A stretch of 64,000 nucleotides of DNA from contig JAUNMH010000003.1 in assembly GCA_030537495.1 (NCBI GenBank), positions 62,001 to 126,000 on the forward strand, in the 5' to 3' direction. Under the pieces are notes generated by a model. That model was not told the origin of the DNA. It saw only the letters and a program-made list of their open reading frames with translations, and made no database searches. Source of the DNA: Clostridia bacterium (lineage in GTDB: Bacteria > Bacillota > Clostridia > Peptostreptococcales > Anaerovoracaceae). Positions 17,995-25,130 of the stretch are shown piece by piece; position 1 is the first letter of the stretch; each line of letters opens with the position of its first letter. Position numbers and translations under genes: made by a program.

Positions 17995-18930
17995 ATGAAT
18001 AGGACAAATGACAGCATACTAGTAGGGAGCATACAGAAGTTTTCAGTAGAAGACGGTCCCGGAATAAGGACAACAGTCTTTCTCAAGGGATGCCCTCTTA
18101 ATTGCAAATGGTGTCATAATCCCGAACTGATTAATCCGAAGCAACAATTAATTAAAAGCCCAAGGAATTGCATTGGCTGCGGGTATTGTATCAAAACCTG
18201 CCCGCAGTCGGCACTATCCGTTGGTGAATCCGGTGAAATTACTGTAGACTATTCAAAATGCGATGCGTGTATGAAATGTGCTTCACAGTGCTATGCAAGA
18301 GCTTTGCGGCCTGTTGCAAAGGCAATGACTGTTGAAGAGATAATAAGTGAGGTAGAGCAGGATAAAGGATTCTATAATCATACGGATGGTGGCATAACCT
18401 TAAGTGGAGGCGAAATCCTTCTTCACGGAGAAATGGTCGGAAAAATTATAGATGCAGCAGCTTTAAAAAATATTGATGTCTGTCTAGATACAAGTGGATA
18501 CGGGAGTCAGGAGGTTTTGATAAACCTGGCTAGTAGGGAGAATGTGACTGACATTTTGTATGACGTTAAGTCAGTAGACGATGATGTGCATAGGGAGTAC
18601 GCAGGAGTAAGTAACGAGGTGATTCTTGAAAACTTGAGAGCCCTGGCGGGAGATGAGACGCTTAGGGCGAAGATAACTGCACGAATGCCTCTTATTTCAG
18701 GAGTTAATGACTCGGAGGAAATAATTAGAAAGACGGGCGAGATGTACCGTGAGATTGGAATTGAAAAGGTTAATTTGCTTCCTTATCATAATTTAGGAAT
18801 TGGAAAACAGCGCAATATTGGAGGGGTTCAGGAGGAATTCCAGCAGCCTTCGGAGGAGCGCATTGATGAAATTGTAAATTATTTTGGAAACGAAATAAAT
18901 TTAAAAGTTGAAGTATTGGGTAGAGTTTAA
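17995..18930 (+). CDS. glycyl radical enzyme activase (radical SAM)
   Basis: 311-aa activating enzyme that uses a [4Fe-4S] cluster and SAM to place the radical on the GRE glycine. The N-terminal signature SVEDGPGIRTTVFLKGCPLNCKWCHNPE contains the CX3CX2C cluster motif. An inserted ferredoxin-like domain has two four-cysteine motifs (CIGCGYCIKTC and CDACMKCASQC), typical of non-PFL activases. The SAM-binding glycine motif reads SGGE followed by Ile, where Pro is usual. It starts 26 bp after the GRE with a GGAGGA site, so this is the dedicated partner. Confidence 0.95.
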   Translation: MNRTNDSILVGSIQKFSVEDGPGIRTTVFLKGCPLNCKWCHNPELINPKQQLIKSPRNCIGCGYCIKTCPQSALSVGESGEITVDYSKCDACMKCASQCYARALRPVAKAMTVEEIISEVEQDKGFYNHTDGGITLSGGEILLHGEMVGKIIDAAALKNIDVCLDTSGYGSQEVLINLASRENVTDILYDVKSVDDDVHREYAGVSNEVILENLRALAGDETLRAKITARMPLISGVNDSEEIIRKTGEMYREIGIEKVNLLPYHNLGIGKQRNIGGVQEEFQQPSEERIDEIVNYFGNEINLKVEVLGRV

Positions 18931-18960
18931 ATTTTACTAAAGAAAAGGAGAAAAATTATT

Positions 18961-20367
18961 ATGGATGGTAATTTAGGAGTTTTGACTCTCATTCCTGTGG
19001 TGAGCTTTTTTGTACTAGCTTTCCTTACTAAGAAATGTATCCTGAGTATTATGGCTTCTGGTCTGTTAGGGTACATCCTGTACTACAAGGCAGGTTTCTT
19101 CGTACCTATGATGGATGCGATTCAGGAAGCTGCATGTGACGGGGACAACAACTACATTGTTATTATTTGTTTGTTATTTGGATGTTTTGTTCAGCTGCTG
19201 AGAGAATCTAAGGGGGCTATTGCAGTTGGTGACTTGGCAAGAAAATATGTAAAGTCAGAAAAACAGGTTCTTTTACTGACTTGGCTATGCGGAATTATTA
19301 TTTTCATCGACGACTATCTAAGTATTCTTGTTACTGCTAACTGCGTGCTTACTCTTTCTGACGAGCACAAAACTCCTAGAGAAATGTTGTGCTACATCAT
19401 TAACACAACTTCTGCACCTGTTTGTCTGATCATTCCAATTTCAGCATGGGTTGTATTCTTCTCAGGCGTTTTCGGACAGCAGCCTGAAGCAGCTGTAGTT
19501 GGTGACTCTGCTATGAACATTTACTACCACATCATGCCTTACTTCTTCTATCCCTTCCTGTGCGTTTTGTTCGTGCCTCTTGTAATTCTTGGAATTATCC
19601 CGAAGATGGGCGGAATCAAGAAAGCATATAAGAGAGTTGCTGAAACAGGAAAGCTTTGGCCGGATTCAAGTAACGCGCAGAACCAGGGAGACGAAATGGG
19701 CGAAGTGTTTGGTGCTGCTGTAAGTGAAGCATCTGATAATGAAAAGGAAGTTAAGCCTCATCTTTGGGCCTTCGTTGTTCCAATGGCTGTTGTAATTGTT
19801 GCAACTCTGATTCTTGATGATATTTTATACGGCGTAACTATTGGTATCGCAGTTTGCTTCTTGCTGTTCCTTCCAACAAGAATTATGACTTTAAGTAAGT
19901 TCTGTGATGCTTGTTATAAGGGTCTTGAAGACATGTTATTTATCGCAGTAGTACTTGTTACTTCACTGTTCTACAGAGAATCAATTAACCTTATCGGATT
20001 ACCTGATTATCTGATCAATGTTGCAGGTCCTTACATGAGTGCACACTGGCTTCCAGCAATTTCATTTGTTCTTATCGGCTTAGTTTGCTTTGCTACTGGT
20101 AACATCTGGAGTGTTCCTGCACTTTGCACACCAATCATTCTGCCGTTAGCAGCATCCACAGGTGCTAGCATTCCGCTAACTCTTGGTGCTATTATTTCAG
20201 CAGCATGTTTCGGAGCTCAGGCTTGCTTCTACTCTGACGTAACATTAATGTCAGCATCTGCTTGCAGAATCAACAATGTTGATTACGGAATTGCACAGCT
20301 ACCATACATTGCAATTGTTACGGCAATATCCTTTGTAGGATATGTAATCGCAGGATTCGTAATGTAA
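18961..20367 (+). CDS. NhaC-family Na+/H+ antiporter-type transporter
   Basis: 468-aa polytopic membrane protein with about 11-12 hydrophobic segments, of the NhaC family. Members exchange cations or couple them to organic acids (MleN exchanges malate and lactate). Notable polar residues lie inside membrane segments (IIFIDDYLSILV and FYSDVTLMSASACR). It directly follows the GRE and activase in the same operon and is followed by a terminator. Uptake of the GRE substrate or export of its product is therefore the most economical role, but this is inferred from position only. Confidence 0.88.
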   Translation: MDGNLGVLTLIPVVSFFVLAFLTKKCILSIMASGLLGYILYYKAGFFVPMMDAIQEAACDGDNNYIVIICLLFGCFVQLLRESKGAIAVGDLARKYVKSEKQVLLLTWLCGIIIFIDDYLSILVTANCVLTLSDEHKTPREMLCYIINTTSAPVCLIIPISAWVVFFSGVFGQQPEAAVVGDSAMNIYYHIMPYFFYPFLCVLFVPLVILGIIPKMGGIKKAYKRVAETGKLWPDSSNAQNQGDEMGEVFGAAVSEASDNEKEVKPHLWAFVVPMAVVIVATLILDDILYGVTIGIAVCFLLFLPTRIMTLSKFCDACYKGLEDMLFIAVVLVTSLFYRESINLIGLPDYLINVAGPYMSAHWLPAISFVLIGLVCFATGNIWSVPALCTPIILPLAASTGASIPLTLGAIISAACFGAQACFYSDVTLMSASACRINNVDYGIAQLPYIAIVTAISFVGYVIAGFVM

Positions 20368-20432
20368 TATATTGAATCTGTGCGATCCGTAGAAACCTTG
20401 AGGCCATGAATTGAATATTATTTGATGAGAAA

Positions 20433-20485
20433 CCTCGGCATATCCATATCTAGAAACTTGGAGTGCCGGGGTTAGTTTGTTTGCT
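20433..20485 (+). terminator. terminator of the GRE operon
   Basis: An 8-bp GC-rich stem (20433-20440 with 20464-20471, one G-U pair) is followed by a T-rich stretch. It closes the GRE-activase-transporter unit. Confidence 0.6.
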
Positions 20486-20501
20486 TGGTACAAAACAGTA
20501 T

Positions 20502-20530
20502 TTGATTTAGTTGTGCAATTGTGTTACAAT
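20502..20530 (+). promoter_or_regulatory. promoter of the small membrane protein gene
   Basis: TTGATT (20502-20507), a 17-bp spacer and TACAAT (20525-20530), 32 bp before the start codon at 20563. Confidence 0.6.
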
Positions 20531-20562
20531 ACTTAGAAATATTATAGGGGAGGGATTATATA

Positions 20563-20988
20563 ATGTTTAATTTAATGCTTGTGCTTTTGGCTATACCTTT
20601 AGTTCTTCTTTTTACTATAGGTATTCCAATTATCGTAGGTGTTGTCGTATACAGAGATGCCAACAAGAGAGTTGACTGTAACCCTTGGTTGTGGGCTTTG
20701 ATAGCTGCTCTTGTACCAAGCTTTATCGGTGTGGTAATTTATGTAATTGTCAGAAGAGATTATCCACTTAAGCCAGAGAACAGACAGGCTATGGATGCTA
20801 GTGATGACGAGACCTATTACCAAAAGAACTATGACAATGTTGCAACAGATGGGGAGTTTGGTGCTCTTCCTAAATGGGCAAAGGTGCTGCTGATTGTTAT
20901 TGCTGCATTAGTTATCTTATGGCTGGCAGGAGTTGTTATTGGTGTGCTAAAGTATTTGATTATGGGTTATCCACTTTCATATTACTAA
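20563..20988 (+). CDS. small integral membrane protein, function unknown
   Basis: 141 aa with three hydrophobic segments (about residues 2-30, 41-63 and 107-132). The first two are linked by YRDANKRVDCNPWLWALIAALVPSFIGVVIYVIVRRDY, a pattern found in many bacterial proteins with a PLDc_N-like or zinc-ribbon-associated membrane domain. A short acidic stretch (DASDDETYY) lies between the second and third segments. It has its own promoter, a GGGGAGGG ribosome site and a terminator-like repeat 66 bp after the stop, so it is monocistronic. No function is assigned. Confidence 0.8.
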   Translation: MFNLMLVLLAIPLVLLFTIGIPIIVGVVVYRDANKRVDCNPWLWALIAALVPSFIGVVIYVIVRRDYPLKPENRQAMDASDDETYYQKNYDNVATDGEFGALPKWAKVLLIVIAALVILWLAGVVIGVLKYLIMGYPLSYY

Positions 20989-21054
20989 ATCTTGGCAGAG
21001 GATAACGTAAAAATCCTTGCAGACGGCAACGTAAATTAATAATAAGAATTTTGT

Positions 21055-21092
21055 GAGAGGCAGATATGGTGAGAATCATAGCTGCCTTTTTT
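21055..21092 (+). repeat. terminator-like repeat, copy 1
   Basis: Copy 1 of a 37-38 bp element. AGGCAG pairs with CTGCCT and TATG with CATA around a GTGAGAAT loop, followed by seven T. The other copies are at 22924-22960 and 24294-24330. It acts as the probable terminator of the small membrane protein gene. Confidence 0.8.
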
Positions 21093-21162
21093 TGACTTTT
21101 CTTTGATTTTCAACAACCCTTGACGGCTCAGGAGTTGGCGCTACTTTTATTCTTGGAATTGA

Positions 21163-21203
21163 AATCTTTAGCGCGAGGTCGCTACTTTTTGGACTTTTTC
21201 AAA
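21163..21203 (+). repeat. TAGCG/CGCTA mini-hairpin repeat, copy 1
   Basis: TTTAGCG, a six-base loop, CGCTACTTTTTGG and then a TTTCAAAT end. It is closely matched in the same orientation at about 24437-24485. A near-identical inverted core lies at 24770-24796, and a shortened version follows copy 2 of the terminator repeat (22975-22999). Confidence 0.6.
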
Positions 21204-21556
21204 TGGAGGTCACGAATATGCAAAACAAATTTGTGAACAATGTGGCAAACCCTTCTGTTCATCCAATGGACAGGAAGAAATATCTCCCGGAGTGAATGGT
21301 CTCGTTAGGAATGTGGAGCGAAGGCAGGCTCTCGCTCCTATTATAATTACAGATTTGAAAAAAATTCAAAGAAATTTTCAGATTTTTGTCCAATTTTTGA
21401 GATTTGAAGAGTTAACTATATAGGGGGAGTAAAAAACACAGGGTATGTGTTATTTATGATTGACAGCCTGTTATATATAGGCTACGCTTATTATAAACAG
21501 GGGGAGGTTAGATGGTAGTTAACAAGAAAGATGCTTAGGTTTGTGAGGTGGCTAAA

Positions 21557-22075
21557 ATGAGCAAAAAGAGAAAGATGATATGCGTATTAACTTGCACAAT
21601 TGCGATTCTTTGTAGCTCTGCCATATGTTTTGGAACAACTAAAACTCATAAAAAGACATTTTCGAATATTGGAGTTACCGTAGTAGAAGGTGGGACATTT
21701 TTGGTTAATATCGATATGCAATCAAAACACACCTATACAGATACGACAACTCAAAGGAAGTTTACCGCCCAAAGCTATTCATTAATAGCAACAACGCCTT
21801 CTGCGGAACATTACAAAAACAAAGTGATTGTCGATATGGGGTGTTTACAGTATTTCCCTGGTGGCGTAAGGTGTCTCCAGGACCCTAATGACAACACCTC
21901 ATATTTTGTGGATCCAAAGTGGTTAGCCTTCCGTGCAACGGAGAGCAAAACGAAAAAGAGCTATGCGTTGAATGCAAGCGATGCGTATTGCTCAGTAGCA
22001 TATACGATAGGCGGGAAAGATGTTGTATACACGAGAAGTGGCGTAGCAAAATGGACAAAAATTGCAAACAAATAA
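21557..22075 (+). CDS. exported protein of unknown function
   Basis: 172 aa from the ATG at 21557, chosen because GAGGTG lies 6 bp upstream; a GTG three codons earlier is possible but has no ribosome site. The signal peptide is clear (KKRKM, hydrophobic core to AICFG, likely cut after residue 24-26). The mature part is Thr/Ser/Lys-rich with predicted beta character, contains three cysteines and ends in WTKIANK. I do not recognise the family. The next gene, 70 bp away, is also exported, so they probably form one unit. Confidence 0.75.
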   Translation: MSKKRKMICVLTCTIAILCSSAICFGTTKTHKKTFSNIGVTVVEGGTFLVNIDMQSKHTYTDTTTQRKFTAQSYSLIATTPSAEHYKNKVIVDMGCLQYFPGGVRCLQDPNDNTSYFVDPKWLAFRATESKTKKSYALNASDAYCSVAYTIGGKDVVYTRSGVAKWTKIANK

Positions 22076-22145
22076 GAAGTATTTATGAAACGGACCATTA
22101 TCAGTTCGACAGGAACTTAGATAAGGCATAAGAAGGAGACCAGCT

Positions 22146-22889
22146 ATGAAGAATATAAATAGAACAATGTTGATTATTATCTTACTAGCAATTGCAGTTG
22201 TAATAGCAGCATTTAGCGCTTTCCATTTTAGTCATGCTGAAGATGAGGACGAAGTAGCTACGGATACATTAATGAAGCATACTGCGATACAGCAGAAAGA
22301 AATTGACCTGATTGAAAAACTTGGAGGAAATACTCCATATCCTCAAATATATGTTACGGCTGAGACACTTGTCCAGCTAAAAGGATATGATAAGGACAAG
22401 GCAGTACAAGAAGCTGCAGACAGGTATGTTGAAAGGAAGGCCTTAGTTTGGGCAGCAGAGAAGAATGGGATTTTAGTTTCAGATCAAGAGTTTGAAAGCT
22501 ATATTCAGATGCTAATTGATTCTATTAAGACGGCGGATAATTACGACGAATTAAAGGCTGCGTATGATGCCAATGGACTAACTCTAGACGAGTTGTATCG
22601 CGGGAATGAAGAATTCTACAGAGATAATTATATCATCGATAAACTATATGACAAATGGCTCCAACAACGTTTGGATGGCGAGACGAAAGTTTCACAAGAT
22701 GAACAGGAAAATCTGGATAAAACATGGGAAACTTTTATTAAAGAAACGGTTGATGAATATAAGAAATCCAAAACATTTAAGGCAGCTAAACTGGCATTAG
22801 ATGCATCGAAGAAAATATATAGTGCAAAGCAGACAACTAATGTTACTGAACTAAAAAATGAAAAAATTTGGATTGACGTTAATGAATAG
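22146..22889 (+). CDS. membrane-anchored SurA N-terminal-like protein without a PPIase domain
   Basis: 247 aa with one N-terminal membrane segment (residues 8-28). A helical, charged body follows, resembling the N-terminal chaperone module of SurA/PrsA-type proteins (KDKAVQEAADRYVERKALVWAAEKNGILVSDQEFESYI). There is no parvulin-type catalytic domain and the C terminus is Lys-rich. The arrangement suggests a holdase or secretion helper for a neighbouring exported protein, though this is only an inference. GAAGGAGA lies 5 bp upstream of the ATG, and terminator repeat copy 2 follows 34 bp after the stop. Confidence 0.72.
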   Translation: MKNINRTMLIIILLAIAVVIAAFSAFHFSHAEDEDEVATDTLMKHTAIQQKEIDLIEKLGGNTPYPQIYVTAETLVQLKGYDKDKAVQEAADRYVERKALVWAAEKNGILVSDQEFESYIQMLIDSIKTADNYDELKAAYDANGLTLDELYRGNEEFYRDNYIIDKLYDKWLQQRLDGETKVSQDEQENLDKTWETFIKETVDEYKKSKTFKAAKLALDASKKIYSAKQTTNVTELKNEKIWIDVNE

Positions 22890-22923
22890 AGTTAGAAAAA
22901 AATACATTGCCGTCAGGCTTTGT

Positions 22924-22960
22924 GAGAGGCAGATATGGTGAGAATCGTAGCTGCCTTTTT
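22924..22960 (+). repeat. terminator-like repeat, copy 2
   Basis: Differs from copy 1 by one base in the right arm (ATCG for ATCA) and by a shorter T run. It ends the SurA-like gene. A shortened TTTAGCG...CAAATGGAGGT block, also seen after copy 1, follows at 22975-22999. Confidence 0.8.
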
Positions 22961-23036
22961 CTTATGCAATAAATGTTTAGCGAGTAGCAAATGGAGGTGT
23001 CCAAAGCGTGGTATGGTTAATAGAGAAAAAGAGTTG

Positions 23037-23065
23037 TTGCGGATCGAGAGGTCAGTTGATATAAT
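23037..23065 (+). promoter_or_regulatory. promoter of the 23.1-24.2 kb gene pair
   Basis: TTGCGG (23037-23042), a 17-bp spacer and TATAAT (23060-23065). The leader holds a short GTAC...GTAC hairpin and a T run just before the AAAGGAGA site. Confidence 0.5.
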
Positions 23066-23116
23066 TGTTGAAAGGCTAGTACGGCATGTACGTTTTTTTA
23101 TGAAAGGAGATTGAAA

Positions 23117-23683
23117 GTGAAAAGAATTATTTTCATGACATGTGTTATTGTTTCTGTGATTTTTACTAGTAGCTGCTTTACTTATGCACAGGAACACGAA
23201 TTGCAAATAGACAGTGTACAAAATGAGTCTATTACAATTCCAATATTTGACAGTTATGAGGAACTGAAGAAAGCAGAAGAGGAAGAACTAATTACAACGT
23301 ATCAAGTTTACCTTCAAGATAATTCAGGAGGAACTCAGTATTGTAAAATAAAGCCTGTTCTTATACGTACAATTGGAGGATGTGAGCTGTATTTTGATTT
23401 TGACTCTACATTTCAACTTTCTGCAGTAAGGTTTAAAGAACTAATTATTGAAAGTGAATATATTGGTAAGAATTTTTTTAAAAAAAGTTCTCAAAAGTAT
23501 ATAGTAAAAGATTTAGACTTTTCTTTATATACAGGAAAACGTCTTATTTACAGAGGTATATCAATTCCTAAAACGGAGAATCGAGTAACCATAAGAACAA
23601 AAGGTTTAGGTATATATCGAAATAGCCCCGCAGGATGGCTGAGCTGTCAATATCAAATTGGAGGATGGTGGAAAATTGCATAA
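23117..23683 (+). CDS. exported protein of unknown function
   Basis: 188 aa from a GTG start at 23117, chosen because AAAGGAGA ends 6 bp before it; a TTG at 23111 is too close. The signal peptide ends near SSCFTYAQ, and a cysteine there (SSC) could be a weak lipobox. The mature part has two Cys, an acidic helix (SYEELKKAEEEELI) and a beta-rich remainder ending in WLSCQYQIGGWWKIA. No family is recognised. Its end overlaps the next gene, so the two are probably co-expressed. Confidence 0.7.
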   Translation: MKRIIFMTCVIVSVIFTSSCFTYAQEHELQIDSVQNESITIPIFDSYEELKKAEEEELITTYQVYLQDNSGGTQYCKIKPVLIRTIGGCELYFDFDSTFQLSAVRFKELIIESEYIGKNFFKKSSQKYIVKDLDFSLYTGKRLIYRGISIPKTENRVTIRTKGLGIYRNSPAGWLSCQYQIGGWWKIA

Positions 23684-24161
23684 CGAAAGGACTTCTCATA
23701 CACGGCAGAATTTCGAAGAAAAAGAGTATATAAGAAAGAATAAGAAAGGGATTATTCCTTGCGATTTTAATTTTGAAATATACGAAACTTTTCTGAAAGA
23801 AAATTATGATTGTAAAGACATAACTGAGAATAAGACAGAAGCAAATAAAATTCATATGAGAATCTTTATAGAGAATCAAGAACAGTGCTTTCCTGATGCT
23901 TCCGAAGTTCAACCTGTTTTTTATGAAATATTGAAAAACGCTAAAAGTGAAAGCTTATATAACGCGATTGATTCAAATGAGGTTGTTTATGTTTACATGG
24001 ATAAGAAAACTGGATATTATGAAACCAATAGCAGGTTCTTATCGTACAAGTTAACCTTATTGCGAGGTGTAACTCCGGAGGAATATGCGTGCGACTCGCC
24101 GCAGTTGTTACACCTGATTACGATAAAAAATATGAGGCCCTTTGATCCAGAAAAACTATGA
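23676..24161 (+). CDS. hypothetical cytoplasmic protein
   Basis: 161 aa if the TTG at 23676 is used (GGAGG 11 bp and GGTGG 4 bp upstream); a TTG at 23658 is the alternative. It overlaps the preceding gene by 8 bp. There is no signal peptide or membrane segment. It is charged, with a basic start and a body rich in Glu, Asn and Tyr (FEIYETFLKENYDC and VYVYMDKKTGYYETNSRFLSYKL). A+T-rich codon use and the weak start suggest a recently acquired or decaying gene. No function is recognised. Confidence 0.5.
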   Translation: MHNERTSHTRQNFEEKEYIRKNKKGIIPCDFNFEIYETFLKENYDCKDITENKTEANKIHMRIFIENQEQCFPDASEVQPVFYEILKNAKSESLYNAIDSNEVVYVYMDKKTGYYETNSRFLSYKLTLLRGVTPEEYACDSPQLLHLITIKNMRPFDPEKL

Positions 24162-25058
24162 TCACATAGCAACAGATTTTTGGAACCCTGAAGTACTTGA
24201 TTCTAGGTTATCCAATTACATTATATTAATTTGAGATTTAGGGGCTAGGCTGTCTAGAAGTAGTTGGCGGCTAGGGTATAAGAACATTAAATTAGAGGCA
24301 GATATGGTGAGAATCATAAGCTGCCTTTTTCCTTCTTAGGAAATTTTGGCGGCGAGGTGAGAGCTGGCGCTACTTATTCTTGTTTTATTGAGATTTTTGG
24401 CGGTGTACCCAGGGCCGTTGCCCTTTTTGCCCTTGAAATTGAAAACTTTAGCGTGGAGTCGCTACTTTTTGGATTGTTTCAAATTTCTTAGCGCCTTCAA
24501 AAAAATGATGCTAATACTTATTCATTGAAAATTATAAAAATTATGGCAATTTTGATTATCACTATAAATTCATGTTTTTTAGTGGCCTGTCACTAGAAAA
24601 ACTAAGAATTTCCTATGCTTAACTGATTTTTTCCGAGCTCTAAATATGAAATTCCTCTTCATTTATCTAATATCCCCCGAATCTCAGCACGATTATTCTT
24701 CATAATCACCTCAAACTGCACGCTTTTTCTAATAATTCGTCTCGTGAGGCGCTATATTTTTCCGAAAAGCCAAAAAAGTAGCGACTTCGCGCTAACTTTT
24801 TTTCTAGAGGGCGAAAAGTAGCGAGCATAAAGAAAGAGGTATTATACATGGATTTACGTTCCTGAATTGTTAAAATGTTACAGAGAATCTTTGACGCAAG
24901 GTGGGGGTGATCTCATGTCTGGTCGAGTTCGCAGGGTTAACTGAGCTATGTGTCGAGGGGTTAATGACTTTACCGCCTTTCGCGCCCTCTCTCGCCCTCT
25001 CTCGCGCCGCTCCTTGCGGTGGTGCTAGTAGGCGATGGGTGAAATTAGCTGAAACCCT
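24162..25058. other. about 900 bp without a convincing gene, repeat-rich
   Basis: Contains terminator repeat copy 3 (24294-24330), a second full TAGCG mini-hairpin (about 24437-24485) and inverted CGCTACTTT copies at 24770-24796 and about 24812-24824. An AT-rich block (24500-24720) contains a minus-strand 14-codon ORF (24659-24703) with a good GAGGTGATT site. A GC-rich block (24960-25040) has a direct repeat of GCCCTCTCTC. Minus-strand frames over the GC-rich block are low-complexity and have no ribosome site. It reads as a decayed or recombination-prone junction. Confidence 0.6.
24294..24330 (+). repeat. terminator-like repeat, copy 3
   Basis: Same element as copies 1 and 2, with one extra A before CTGCC. 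It lies 130 bp after the stop of the hypothetical gene, longer than the other spacings. Confidence 0.8.
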
Positions 25059-25087
25059 TTGAAAAAAAGCAGAAAAGGTAGTATAAT
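25059..25087 (+). promoter_or_regulatory. promoter of gltX
   Basis: TTGAAA (25059-25064), a 17-bp spacer and TATAAT (25082-25087). It lies 43 bp before the gltX start, too close for a T-box leader. Confidence 0.75.
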
Positions 25088-25130
25088 AAAACGAGTTATA
25101 GTCAATTACCATTATGGAGGATTTTAATAA

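Larger units (their letters stand above)
20989..21556. other. gene-poor spacer with repeats and a start-less ORF remnant
   Basis: 568 bp without a convincing gene. It starts with an imperfect tandem repeat (about 20993-21040), then terminator-like repeat copy 1 and two CGCTACTTT mini-repeats. A frame open from 21172 to 21423 encodes a zinc-ribbon-like CEQCGKPFC but has no ATG, GTG or TTG ahead of it. A TTGACA box lies at 21460-21465 inside a small hairpin (AGCCT/AGGCT). A 9-codon ORF (21512-21538) with a GGGGGAGG site ends just before the exported-protein gene. Confidence 0.6.

Noticed and set aside
24870..25112. 80-codon minus-strand frame in the GC-rich block
   Set aside because: Low-complexity Arg/Gly/Ala sequence, no ribosome site, and it overlaps the gltX promoter.
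24162..25130. T-box leader for gltX
   Set aside because: The gltX promoter (25059-25087) is only 43 bp before the start codon, and no T-box sequence or antiterminator is visible downstream of it.
20300..25130. insertion sequence or prophage
   Set aside because: No transposase, integrase or att-like direct repeats were found; the repeats are short hairpins only.
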